Source: an uncultured Aquimarina sp.
GTDB lineage: Bacteria > Bacteroidota > Bacteroidia > Flavobacteriales > Flavobacteriaceae
Assembly (NCBI GenBank): GCA_947502885.1
Contig: CANNBP010000027.1
Span: forward strand, 1 to 42,391
Reading direction: 5' to 3'
Length of the DNA stretch: 42,391 bases
Shown: positions 24,299 through 32,879 of the stretch, piece by piece
Position numbering within the stretch: the first letter of the stretch is position 1
How the letters are laid out: each line of letters starts with the position of its first letter
Program-made: the position numbers and the translations under genes
Notes under the pieces: generated by a model
Database searches by the model: none
What the model was told of the DNA's origin: nothing
Seen by the model: the letters and a program-made list of their open reading frames with translations, nothing else

Positions 24299-27200
24299 TT
24301 AAGAGCCATAAACTAGTTTTAACCCTTCATTTTTACATAAGATAATAAGGTATTTTTTATTTCCGATAGATAACTGTTCTACTGCCTTTGTTTGTAGCTT
24401 ATCAAGTCTTGGTAATTTTACAGAAAAATCTTGTTGCTGGTTTTCTTTTCCAAAGAGAAAATATCCTTTATTAGCATCGTATCGTATTGTTTCTACTTCG
24501 GCTTCATATATTGACCCCATACCAAAAACATCCATTCGCCCGTCTTTATTAAAGTCATCTATTACAAAATCCAACGTAGGCCCAAACTGCGCTTGTTTTG
24601 GCAGTTTCTTTATCCCGAAATCTCCGTCACCCTTATTAATCAATAAGATTGTACTAAACTCTTTAGCTTTATAATGAGTAGCTTCTCTTAAGTCTTTATC
24701 GCCATAAATCTCTGGTAAAGATGCATTAGCAAATTCACCATAGGTTTTAAACTTAGTATTTAGCATTGGTACTTGTTCAGAAGAACATTGTTTTCCTCTT
24801 ACCGGTAATAACAATCCTGTTTTAGAAGCTTTACTTAAAATAATATCCAAACTACCATTTTGATCAAAATCCTTTGCATATATATGTAATGGCTTATCTT
24901 TTTTAGGTCGAAACTTGGTATTCTCTCCAATATTACCCAATAAATAATCCTGATCTCCATCATTATCTATATCAATAGATTTAACAGAAAAATACCAGCC
25001 CGAAGTATCGGTAAGTGCTTCTATTTCCTTTTTAACAAATTGACCATTGTTATTCTCAAAAATCATAATAGGCATCCACTCTCCTACGACAATCAAATCT
25101 TCATCGTTGTCATTATCATAATCAGAAAAAATAGCATCATTTACCATTTTCAACTGATCTAAGCCTTCAATACGACCTTCTTCAACCTTAACAAATTTAC
25201 CAGATTCATTCTTCAAAAAATAAGATGGTGAAGACATTGGATATTTACCTGGTAATACTCCCCCACCAATAAAAAGATCTATATCTCCATCTTTATCAAT
25301 ATCCGATGCTGTTACCGCAGAAGAAGTCATTTTTATATCTGGTAATATATTTTTATTTCTTGTAAAATTACCTTTTCCATCATTCTCATAAATTCTATCT
25401 TGTAACGCGCTCTTATTATGTTGATCTTCATAACTCCCGCTAGCAACATATAAATCTTTATCTCCATCATTATCCATATCAAAAAACAGAGCTCGGATAT
25501 CTTCAAAAGCCTTGTCTTTTTGAAAAACTAAAGTACTCGTTTTCTTAAATTTTTGATTTTCTTGTTGAATATAAAGCTCTGCTGAGGCTCCTTTTCCATT
25601 ACCTACAAAAAAATCATCTTTCCCATCATTATTTACATCTGCAACCGCAAGTGCCTTACCTTTTTCACTTTGTTTTTGAGGCAATAATAATTGGTATTTA
25701 TAATCGTCAAAATTATGCTCAACATTCTTATAATCAATACCAAATTGACTAGCCTCTACAATAGAAAAATCATCTTTTTCTAATTCTATTTTAAATGGTT
25801 TGTACGTATCCTTATTATATTGAATCGTTATTTTTTGATTTCCTTTTATATCCTTAAGTACTTGAAAACCTCCTTTAGGCCATTGCACAATAATACTATC
25901 AATACTTTTATTCATTCCTAATCCAAAATGTAAATATTGACTTACCGACGATTGAAAACCTCGAACTGGATATTGGATTCGTGATTGTTGTTGATCCTTG
26001 TTATAGACAAAAACATTAGCTCCTATTCCGCTAGGGTTTTTACCTTCACCTTTAAGAGAGATTGTAATAAAGTTATTCGTTTGATTATTTTTATAAATAC
26101 TAGCAGTTTCTTTTTGATTATTAACAATAAGATCAAGATCTCCATCATTATCAAGATCTGCATATGCTACTCCATTAGAATTTACTTTCTTTTGTAACCC
26201 CCATTCTTCTGTAATTGGTAAAAAGGTAAAGTCACCTTTATTCATAAACATTTTATTCCCCAAAGTACTTGACGGCATCATCCCTATTGCTTCTTCTAGG
26301 GTTACCTTTTTTCTATTCATGATATTAGCTTTCATTCTATTTCTAAAATCCTGATTAGAAAGATCATGAAGAATCCCATTGGTCACAAAAAGATCATTTA
26401 GTCCATCATTATTAAAATCGGCCAATAAAGGTGCCCAACTCCAGTCTGTTTTGGCTACTCCTGTTAACTGCCCTATTTCACTATATACCCCATCCCCAAC
26501 ATTAAACTGCAACATATTAGACATATATTGATGATGATAACCAGCATCGACCAGAGCATTAAAGTTCTCTGTACTCATTGCTGCCATATTTTCTTTACTT
26601 CTCTTGTGATCATCAGACATCATATCTAACACTACCAAATCAGGTTTTAAATCATTATTAATGTCTGCATAATCAGATCCCATACTATTTGCCGTAATGT
26701 GATCAAAAGTTTCTAGAATTTTATCAGTAAACGTACCATCTTGATTATTTATATATAAAAAATCAGGTTCTAAAAAATCATTAGCTACATACACATCTGG
26801 CCATTGATCGTCATTAAAATCTCCTATAGAAGCACTTAACCCCCATGCTTTATTAAGAATTCCTGATTTTTGAGTTATGTCTTTAAACGTCCCATTTATA
26901 TTTTCAAACAGTTGATCTGTACTCTCTGGATGATAATCCAATTGAATCCTAGGGTCAATTGTTACATTATTATTAAAATCTGGTCTATGATTAACCAAAT
27001 ACACGTCAATATCTCCGTCTTTATCAAAATCAAAATAATGTGCTTGGGTAGAAAATGCGCTTGATGCTAAACCATAGATATCAGCTTCTTCTTTAAAAGT
27101 GTTATCCCTTTGATTAACATATAACTTATTCTTTCGTTGTTCTCTATTTTTTAGGGAGCCTGATTTACAGACATAAATATCTAACCAGCCATCTGAGTTA

Positions 27201-27589
27201 ATATCTATAATCGAAACTCCGGTAGACCAACCTTGTTCATCTTTTACTCCAGCTTTTTGAGTTATATCTTCAAAAACAAAATTTCCTTTATTTAAATATA
27301 ATGCGTTACTCCCTTGATTTGAACTAAAATATACATCTTCTAATCCATCATTATTAATATCTCCAACAGCAACTCCTCCTCCATTGTATATGTAAGAATA
27401 GTTAAGAAAGTTAAAATATAACGTTTCTTCTACCTTATTTTCAAAAAGCACACTACTTTGAGCAGATGATATAGATTCAAACAATGTACTCTTTGGTTTA
27501 TTATCAACAATGTTGCTTTCTTCTTTTTGTTGCTTTGAACAACTACAAAAAACAAACAAAATCACTAGTAAACTATATTTATTGTACAT
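24299..27589 (-). CDS. FG-GAP/VCBS repeat lipoprotein with ASPIC/UnbV domain (CRTAC1-like)
   Basis: 1096 residues, lipoprotein signal ending FVFCSC (Cys17). It contains many FG-GAP/VCBS repeats with calcium-binding DxNxDG loops (DINNDGLEDVYFSSN, DINSDGWLDIYVCK, DFDKDGDIDVYLVN, DLDNDGDLDLIVNN and others), which build a seven-bladed beta-propeller; two propellers seem to be present, about residues 45-480 and 640-1090. Between them (about 500-590) lies an ASPIC/UnbV segment (ISLKGEGKNPSGIGANVFVYN, VSQYLHFGLG, DSIIVQWPKGG). Such proteins are common near SusCD pairs and may bind glycans or proteins at the surface; their role is unknown. A 12-bp direct repeat lies about 120 bp upstream. Confidence 0.93.
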   Translation of the reverse strand: MYNKYSLLVILFVFCSCSKQQKEESNIVDNKPKSTLFESISSAQSSVLFENKVEETLYFNFLNYSYIYNGGGVAVGDINNDGLEDVYFSSNQGSNALYLNKGNFVFEDITQKAGVKDEQGWSTGVSIIDINSDGWLDIYVCKSGSLKNREQRKNKLYVNQRDNTFKEEADIYGLASSAFSTQAHYFDFDKDGDIDVYLVNHRPDFNNNVTIDPRIQLDYHPESTDQLFENINGTFKDITQKSGILNKAWGLSASIGDFNDDQWPDVYVANDFLEPDFLYINNQDGTFTDKILETFDHITANSMGSDYADINNDLKPDLVVLDMMSDDHKRSKENMAAMSTENFNALVDAGYHHQYMSNMLQFNVGDGVYSEIGQLTGVAKTDWSWAPLLADFNNDGLNDLFVTNGILHDLSNQDFRNRMKANIMNRKKVTLEEAIGMMPSSTLGNKMFMNKGDFTFLPITEEWGLQKKVNSNGVAYADLDNDGDLDLIVNNQKETASIYKNNQTNNFITISLKGEGKNPSGIGANVFVYNKDQQQSRIQYPVRGFQSSVSQYLHFGLGMNKSIDSIIVQWPKGGFQVLKDIKGNQKITIQYNKDTYKPFKIELEKDDFSIVEASQFGIDYKNVEHNFDDYKYQLLLPQKQSEKGKALAVADVNNDGKDDFFVGNGKGASAELYIQQENQKFKKTSTLVFQKDKAFEDIRALFFDMDNDGDKDLYVASGSYEDQHNKSALQDRIYENDGKGNFTRNKNILPDIKMTSSAVTASDIDKDGDIDLFIGGGVLPGKYPMSSPSYFLKNESGKFVKVEEGRIEGLDQLKMVNDAIFSDYDNDNDEDLIVVGEWMPIMIFENNNGQFVKKEIEALTDTSGWYFSVKSIDIDNDGDQDYLLGNIGENTKFRPKKDKPLHIYAKDFDQNGSLDIILSKASKTGLLLPVRGKQCSSEQVPMLNTKFKTYGEFANASLPEIYGDKDLREATHYKAKEFSTILLINKGDGDFGIKKLPKQAQFGPTLDFVIDDFNKDGRMDVFGMGSIYEAEVETIRYDANKGYFLFGKENQQQDFSVKLPRLDKLQTKAVEQLSIGNKKYLIILCKNEGLKLVYGS

Positions 27590-27705
27590 ATTACTTTTTT
27601 GGAATTAGGGGTTTTATTTTAATTCAAGTTTAATACTCAAAAGATTGATAGGTTTTGAAAATAACAAACATTTGTTTTTATCATAAACTTATCACACAAA
27701 CAACT

Positions 27706-27738
27706 CATATTTACCTACAAACAGCACATATTTACCTA
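27706..27738. promoter_or_regulatory. direct repeat CATATTTACCTA with 21-bp period
   Basis: Two identical 12-mers start at 27706 and 27727, 21 bases apart (two helical turns), about 117-150 bp upstream of the leftward FG-GAP lipoprotein start. The 198-bp gap 27590-27787 has no other gene. It may be an activator site for that gene. Confidence 0.45.
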
Positions 27739-27787
27739 TCAAATATACCAAAACCAAATTGTAGCACTTGTCTAGTAGGTCATCTAC

Positions 27788-28381
27788 TTATTCTTGAGAC
27801 AAGAAAAGATGATTCAGTTTTGAAGAATCAACCTGTCTTGCAAATTGCTTGATAAGTAGCCTTAATTTTGGATTAATGTAGGTCTCACAAAATGGTTTTG
27901 TTGGGTTATTATAATAGTAATTTTGAATTTCTTCTCGAGACGGCTTAAAGCTTTTAAACGATAATACTTTGGTAATTAATTTATGCTCAAATTCTTTTTG
28001 AAATCTTTCTAACTGCTGTTTTGATTCTATTTCTTGTTCTATACTAAATACATATATAGCAGAACGATACTTATCACGCATAGAATGATCACTAGTACTC
28101 TTATGGGTATGTAAATGAATTTCTAGTAATGTTGCTAGTGTTATTTCTTCTCTATTAAAATAGACAATCACGGCTTCAGAAAAACTAAAATTATCATTTG
28201 TTGATGAGACATATCCTTGTTCTACTTTAACAACTCCCACTAAGGATTGAAAAACGGCTTCGGTACACCAATGGCAACCTCCTCCAAACGCTATTTTATT
28301 TTGATTACTTTTCAAGTTATATTTTTTTATTACCAACCACACCCCCTTCTTATACCCATTAAAATAAGTCAAAAAAACCAA
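27788..28381 (-). CDS. msrA: peptide-methionine sulfoxide reductase MsrA
   Basis: 197 residues. The MsrA signature is IAFGGGCHWCTEAVFQSLVGV, with catalytic Cys36; the Phe of the usual GCFW motif is His here, and a second Cys (39) follows. Further typical parts are YVSSTNDNFSFSEAVIVYFN and HLHTHKSTSDHSMRDKYRSAIYVFSIEQE. The enzyme reduces methionine-S-sulfoxide in damaged proteins. The open frame begins at ATG 28381, but the first 15 residues (MVFLTYFNGYKKGVW) look atypical; a later GTG or TTG start around residue 14-16 is possible. No signal peptide is convincing, so it is probably cytoplasmic. Confidence 0.9.
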   Translation of the reverse strand: MVFLTYFNGYKKGVWLVIKKYNLKSNQNKIAFGGGCHWCTEAVFQSLVGVVKVEQGYVSSTNDNFSFSEAVIVYFNREEITLATLLEIHLHTHKSTSDHSMRDKYRSAIYVFSIEQEIESKQQLERFQKEFEHKLITKVLSFKSFKPSREEIQNYYYNNPTKPFCETYINPKLRLLIKQFARQVDSSKLNHLFLSQE

Positions 28382-28506
28382 TGTTACCTATCTAAAATTA
28401 AACATTTTGAATGTGTAATTGGTATTGATGAAATATAATGAAATATGATTCACCAAAATTTATTTAGAAATTTATAATGCATTAAATAACTAAAAACGTG
28501 AGCCAT

Positions 28507-28641
28507 ATGATGAAAAACGAACATAAAACCATTCTGGTTGCTTTACTTGCAATTACCTCTATTTTCTTTTTGGTAATCACTAGTGATTACCAAAAGAAAG
28601 CCAAAACAGAACCACAAACTATTAGTAAAATAGAGCCTTAA
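28507..28641 (+). CDS. 44-residue single-span membrane protein (small ORF)
   Basis: ATG at 28507 (or 28510) starts a 44-residue frame: a basic N-terminus (MMKNEHK), one hydrophobic span (TILVALLAITSIFFLVI) and a polar, Lys-rich C-terminus. The layout is that of a small inner-membrane protein. It lies in the 422-bp gap between msrA and the decarboxylase gene, and a perfect 28-bp palindrome (28568-28595) falls within its frame. Nothing else in the gap looks coding. The gene may be real or a chance frame around the palindrome. Confidence 0.5.
   Translation: MMKNEHKTILVALLAITSIFFLVITSDYQKKAKTEPQTISKIEP
28568..28595. promoter_or_regulatory. 28-bp perfect palindrome
   Basis: TTTTGGTAATCACT (28568-28581) is followed at once by its exact reverse complement (28582-28595), with no spacer, centred on CTAG. 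It lies inside the small membrane ORF and about 210 bp upstream of the decarboxylase gene. A long spacerless dyad suggests a dimeric regulator site or cruciform rather than a terminator. Confidence 0.7.
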
Positions 28642-28803
28642 CTATTTTTCACCCCCATAGATTTTTAACAATTGAATCATCCTTAATCGTACATACTCAA
28701 AAAGTATTTAAATCTATAAAGGCACAAATAACACTTAATTGAATTGTAAATCAACCACTCTGTATAGATCGTATTATTACAAACTAAGAAAACACAAAAA
28801 ATC

Positions 28804-30027
28804 ATGAAAACAATAGAACTAAGAACATCAGAACATGCCATCGTATTTATAAGTGAGAAGGCTAATTATGAACCAAATTTCCTTGAACTATTAATTGCAT
28901 CCTTAAAGAAAGCAAAATCAAATGCTCAATCAAATCTTGATAGTCAATTGTTCAATGCTTTATCATGGCCCGTTGACATAATAGAATATGTAACTTATTT
29001 AAAAGAATTTGCATGTTGGATTCCGCAACAAAGTGATAACCCAGCATGGAGAGATCCTAAAACAGGAAACTCTCAAGAAGTTTATGATCGTTTATGTCAT
29101 TTCTACTATCTTATTGATCAAGAAGTTGGTCCTAATAATTCTACCATTGTTCAAAATATAGACTGGTTTAGTAAATGGTTAGTAGATTATGCCAATTTAT
29201 GGGGTAGTTTCTTAGATACTACAGCGTCTTTTAATGATGACGTTTTGGAGTCCTTTATAAAGTATTCTCCAAAATATAGAGTTCAGGACTCTATGATTGA
29301 TGGAAAACCAAATAGACCTGGAGGCTGGCAGACTTTTAATCAATTCTTTTCTCGTGAATTAAATCCAGGACTAAGACCCATTGCCAATCCTAAAGATAAT
29401 TCTGTTATCACTGCTCCTGCTGATTGTACCTACAGAATGATGTATCAGATTGATACAAACTCGACTATTCCGGAAATCACAGTAAAGAAAACGCATAAAT
29501 TCGCTAGTATTCCTGATTTATTAAAAGATAGTCGTTATGCCAACTCGTTTGCAAACGGAACTTTTGTACACTATTTTCTAGGCCCTTATTCATACCATAG
29601 ATTTCATACACCTGTAGCAGGTATTTTAAAAGAGTGCTATGCCGTGCAAGGGTTAACCTATTTAGAAGTAAATCTAGAAAACAATCAATTCGACGCACCA
29701 GACAACTCTGAAGGAGGATATGAGTTTTCTCAAGCCAGAGGAATCGTAACCATAGACACGACCAATTCACCATATGGAGACATGGGTATTGTGGCGGTTA
29801 TTCCTGTAGGAATGTGCCAAGTATCATCGGTAAACATGACTGCAGAAGCTGGAGAAGATGTTACTGTAGAAAAAGGAGATGAATTCGGATATTTTCTTTT
29901 TGGAGGTTCGGATATCATATTGTTATTTCAAGAAGGAAAAGCTCCTGCAATTGATACCTGTAGTAATTATCGCCATTATGGTACAGACATTAGTACCTGC
30001 CCTCCTGAAACAGAATCGAACTCTTAA
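28804..30027 (+). CDS. phosphatidylserine decarboxylase-family enzyme with PSDC N-terminal domain (PsiD-like)
   Basis: 407 residues, no signal peptide or membrane anchor. Residues about 25-165 match the style of the PSDC domain (PF12588): FACWIPQQSDNPAWRDPKTGNSQEVYDRLCHFYYLI. Residues about 170-395 are the decarboxylase domain with WQTFNQFFSRELNPGLRPI, ITAPADCTYRMMY, FLGPYSYHRFHTPVAG and FGYFLFGGSDIILLF. The self-cleaving site is Gly368-Ser369 in GGS, where Ser becomes the pyruvoyl group (LGST in E. coli Psd). The PSDC arrangement is shared with fungal PsiD, an L-tryptophan decarboxylase, so the substrate may be an amino acid rather than a phospholipid. It stands alone, without a pssA partner. 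Confidence 0.9.
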   Translation: MKTIELRTSEHAIVFISEKANYEPNFLELLIASLKKAKSNAQSNLDSQLFNALSWPVDIIEYVTYLKEFACWIPQQSDNPAWRDPKTGNSQEVYDRLCHFYYLIDQEVGPNNSTIVQNIDWFSKWLVDYANLWGSFLDTTASFNDDVLESFIKYSPKYRVQDSMIDGKPNRPGGWQTFNQFFSRELNPGLRPIANPKDNSVITAPADCTYRMMYQIDTNSTIPEITVKKTHKFASIPDLLKDSRYANSFANGTFVHYFLGPYSYHRFHTPVAGILKECYAVQGLTYLEVNLENNQFDAPDNSEGGYEFSQARGIVTIDTTNSPYGDMGIVAVIPVGMCQVSSVNMTAEAGEDVTVEKGDEFGYFLFGGSDIILLFQEGKAPAIDTCSNYRHYGTDISTCPPETESNS

Positions 30028-30052
30028 AACCAATAGTTTATATTAGATGCAA

Positions 30053-30100
30053 AACCTCACTTTGTGTATGCTATTTTTTGCATAGGGTGAGGTTCTTTTA
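30053..30100. terminator. bidirectional terminator
   Basis: AACCTCAC (30053-30060) pairs with GTGAGGTT (30087-30094), with further pairing of GTATGC and GCATA inside, then CTTTTA. It lies between the decarboxylase gene and the convergent aldo/keto reductase gene. Confidence 0.75.
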
Positions 30101-30114
30101 ATAGTTCAAATAAT

Positions 30115-31059
30115 TTAATTCCAAATTAATTCTTTTCGCTCTTTCCAATATAAATCTACATCGACCCTAAAAGTTTTTACAAGTTCAATTTCTTTCTCTT
30201 CTATATTAAATCCTATAGTTTTAATATTTTGTTCTAGATGTTGAATATTAGATGCTCCACTAAGTATTTTTGCAGACGGTATCGTTTCTGCACAGAATTT
30301 TATTACGATTGCATCTACTCCTACTTCATATTTCATTGCTAATTTTTCTAAAACTGTGTATAACTCTTTATAATGTAAATACTTCTTATTTCTAAACAAC
30401 CTACCATTTGCCATTGCTTCTTTAACAATTATCGATTTACCAGTTATACTTAAGGTCTCTACAATATCTACAACACTTTGATCAAGTATATTATAGGTCA
30501 CTTGATAAGCATCAAATAATTGGTTTCCTTCTACCGAAATGTCTAAGGCTTTCTTGATTACTTCAACTTGATTTACTCCTGTTGTTGTTATCCCTATTTG
30601 CAAATTATATTCGGTTTTCAAAAAGGCTAATCGATTTAAAACAGCTGGATTTTCTAATACCTTAGTCTCTAGAGTAGCTGAGTGAATTTGATAGATTTTC
30701 AAAGCGGGTAAAAATGATTTTGAAACTTCCCATTGTTCATTCAATTTAGCCAAACTATGTTCTTTTACTTCATGTATCTTAGCATTAACATCAAAATTGG
30801 CAACATAGGTATATCCCCATTTAGTACCTATTTGTATCGTATCATCATTTTTGGTTTGTAACCACTCTAAAAGTAAATTTTCTGCTAATCCATAACCTGG
30901 AGCAGTATCAAAGTAACGTACTCCCAGTTGATAAGCCTTTTCTAAAACCTTAAATCCATTTTCTCTAAAAGCTTCTATACTTTGGTTTGGTATATCTTCT
31001 TGACGTATGTTAATATACTGTGGTCTTCCCAACGCTGCTGTTCCTAATCCTAAATACAT
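30115..31059 (-). CDS. aldo/keto reductase
   Basis: 314 residues of the AKR superfamily: MYLGLGTAALG at the start, then the catalytic residues Asp and Tyr in VRYFDTAPGYGLAENLL, Lys in QIGTKWGY and His in LKIYQIHSA, and the C-terminal cofactor part (SAKILSGASNIQHLEQNI). These enzymes reduce aldehydes or ketones, or oxidise sugars, with NADPH in the cytoplasm; the substrate cannot be told. An 83-residue gene ends directly before its ATG (zero-base gap), so the two are translated together. Confidence 0.92.
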   Translation of the reverse strand: MYLGLGTAALGRPQYINIRQEDIPNQSIEAFRENGFKVLEKAYQLGVRYFDTAPGYGLAENLLLEWLQTKNDDTIQIGTKWGYTYVANFDVNAKIHEVKEHSLAKLNEQWEVSKSFLPALKIYQIHSATLETKVLENPAVLNRLAFLKTEYNLQIGITTTGVNQVEVIKKALDISVEGNQLFDAYQVTYNILDQSVVDIVETLSITGKSIIVKEAMANGRLFRNKKYLHYKELYTVLEKLAMKYEVGVDAIVIKFCAETIPSAKILSGASNIQHLEQNIKTIGFNIEEKEIELVKTFRVDVDLYWKERKELIWN

Positions 31060-31311
31060 TTATGGTATAATTTGGTAATTATTTAAAAAATGAATTACTT
31101 TTTCCTTTGGCATTTCACAAGGCTTCAATAAATCTTTGGATAAAGTTCTATAATAATTAAGACTAATAAAATCTTGTCCTCCCAATTCCTCAGCATAAAT
31201 TTTAAATGACTTTTGATCGTTAAAAGTTTCTTTAACAATACTATATTTCTTGTTATTATAACGTACTTCAGAATAGCCTTCTGGAATATTTTCTATCAGA
31301 TCCAAAATCAT
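31060..31311 (-). CDS. small conserved-looking protein encoded ahead of the aldo/keto reductase
   Basis: 83 residues, no signal or membrane span: MILDLIENIPEGYSEVRYNNKKYSIVKET is followed by FKIYAEELGGQDFISLNYYRTLSKDLLKPCEMPKEKVIHFLNNY. I do not recognise a family by function; small proteins of this kind accompany AKR genes in Flavobacteriia. Its TAA touches the AKR start codon, a tight coupling that suggests a shared job. The upstream gap to the next gene (31312-31439) holds a weak AGACT-ttg-AGTCT hairpin. Confidence 0.75.
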   Translation of the reverse strand: MILDLIENIPEGYSEVRYNNKKYSIVKETFNDQKSFKIYAEELGGQDFISLNYYRTLSKDLLKPCEMPKEKVIHFLNNYQIIP

Positions 31312-31439
31312 TGTATACTAAGACATTTATAATACGAATGTAATATTTTATTTATCCCTTTAGACTTTGAGTCTTATTTTATTATGAACTCTGTTTAAGT
31401 TATAAAATACAAGGTTTTAAAAAATAAAAGTACTTTTCA

Positions 31440-32072
31440 TTAATTTTTAGCAGTAAACAATTTGATTCCTAAGCCTATAAACATCAATCCGCTAAATTTT
31501 TGTAGTAGTTTTCCTATTTTATTATTATTCCTTAATGTTTTAGTCATTGTAGATGTTGCATACACAAGAAATAAGCACCATATTGTTCCTGTTGCCATAA
31601 AAGTCAACCCTAAAATTAGAAACGGCAATGTACCTTCTGCATATTCTGGGTTAATAAATTGGGGTAAAAAAGCCAAAAAGAACAGAGCTATTTTTGGGTT
31701 TAATATATTGGTTAGTACACCGTCTCTATAAATTTTATGCAAATCTAAGTGCTCTATTTCCTTAGTATCACTTTCAAAAGTATTGCTTTTATCTACCAAC
31801 ATTTTAATTCCTAAATATAACAAATAAGCAACTCCCAGATATTTAACAACAGTAAACGCTGTAGCCGATTTTGTCAATATTACAGACAATCCTAATGCAG
31901 CAAATAGTGTATGTAACAAACCACCGGTTACTATTCCGAAGACAGAATAAAACCCCGCTTTTTTTCCTTGAGAAATACTTCGAGTAAGTATGTACATCGT
32001 ATCAGCTCCTGGAGTAAGGTTAAGTATAATTCCGGCTATGATAAATTCTATATAATTTTCTATTCCAAACAT
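31440..32072 (-). CDS. LysE family amino-acid exporter
   Basis: 210 residues with six hydrophobic segments. The LysE/RhtB signature is GIILNLTPGADTMYILTRSISQGKKAGFYSVFGIVTGGLLHTLFAALGLS, followed by KYLGVAYLLYLGIKML and NPKIALFFLAFLPQF. These inner-membrane proteins export amino acids or derivatives. The gene follows the GNAT gene by nine bases in the same direction and lies divergent from a MocR-type regulator, which commonly controls such exporter genes (inferred here). Confidence 0.93.
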   Translation of the reverse strand: MFGIENYIEFIIAGIILNLTPGADTMYILTRSISQGKKAGFYSVFGIVTGGLLHTLFAALGLSVILTKSATAFTVVKYLGVAYLLYLGIKMLVDKSNTFESDTKEIEHLDLHKIYRDGVLTNILNPKIALFFLAFLPQFINPEYAEGTLPFLILGLTFMATGTIWCLFLVYATSTMTKTLRNNNKIGKLLQKFSGLMFIGLGIKLFTAKN

Positions 32073-32081
32073 AATTATAAA

Positions 32082-32669
32082 TTATTTAATTTTTGACCAA
32101 CCTTCGGCATCGTCGATTTTAAATTCTTTAAACCAATTAATTGCAACGCTTTCTAAAGTAGTTTCCTTAAATTTCATCTCAAAAAGACACACTTCCGCAT
32201 TGTGGTAGTGAGATGGTAATGCTTTCTCATAGCCAATGTGGATAAGGCCTAAGAACTCAAAGCCATTTTTTTTATACAGATTTATTAAGCCTTCGTTTTC
32301 TCCTACTGTATCCAACCTAATGTATTCCTTACCATTAGCATTGGCATACCTTTTGGCCCATTCGAAAGTCTTAGACACTAGTTTTTGTCCTCTAAAACTT
32401 ATATTTGAGGCTATTCTATGAATATATAGTGCTTCATCATTATCTTTCTCCCTCCAAATTAAGGGGTCATTAAAAACAGTCATCCAAACGCAAACAATTT
32501 CATCATTAATCGTAAGTTTCCATTGTTGATTATTAAGAATTTCTTGCGTTACTAGTTCTTTACTAATTTTAGGCCAGGGAACCGCTCCCTTTTCTTTTTG
32601 ATAGGCTATTGCCATATCATACAACTCTAAAATTTTATCGACATCTTTTAAACTACTATTTGTAATCAT
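32082..32669 (-). CDS. GNAT family N-acetyltransferase
   Basis: 195 residues. The acetyl-CoA binding region reads YIHRIASNISFRGQKLVSKTFEWAKRYANANGKEYIRLDTVGENEGLINLYKKNGFEFLG, with the RGQ-x-x-G/V loop of the GNAT fold (Q/RxxGxG/A variant) and the NxxLxxxYxxxGF end. Substrate unknown; its pairing with LysE and the divergent MocR-type regulator suggests modification of an amino acid or amine. Residues 160-195 extend beyond the core and are unfamiliar. No signal peptide. Confidence 0.88.
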   Translation of the reverse strand: MITNSSLKDVDKILELYDMAIAYQKEKGAVPWPKISKELVTQEILNNQQWKLTINDEIVCVWMTVFNDPLIWREKDNDEALYIHRIASNISFRGQKLVSKTFEWAKRYANANGKEYIRLDTVGENEGLINLYKKNGFEFLGLIHIGYEKALPSHYHNAEVCLFEMKFKETTLESVAINWFKEFKIDDAEGWSKIK

Positions 32670-32835
32670 AACACTTTCAAATTAAAATTTATTTAAATAA
32701 CAGTCATTCGCCTAAGCCCTCTTTTTTGTTTAAAAATGAGGTTAAAACAATACATCTGTGATTCATTATTTCTTCTTTATAGAAAACTAAAAAACACCCG
32801 TATTTCTTTGTTTGAATACAAAATTATCACTTTAT

Positions 32836-32877
32836 TGGTCTGTACAATGATCCAGTTTTAATATTTTAGATAGACCA
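32836..32877. promoter_or_regulatory. TGGTCT/AGACCA inverted repeat at the MocR promoter
   Basis: TTGGTCTGT (TGGTCT at 32836-32841) and ATAGACCAG (AGACCA at 32872-32877) are inverted copies with centres 36 bp apart; TGATCCAG lies between them. The right half ends just before the first ATG of the MocR-type gene. A TATTTTAG here resembles the -7 box. It is a likely autoregulatory operator. Confidence 0.5.
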
Positions 32878-32879
32878 GT

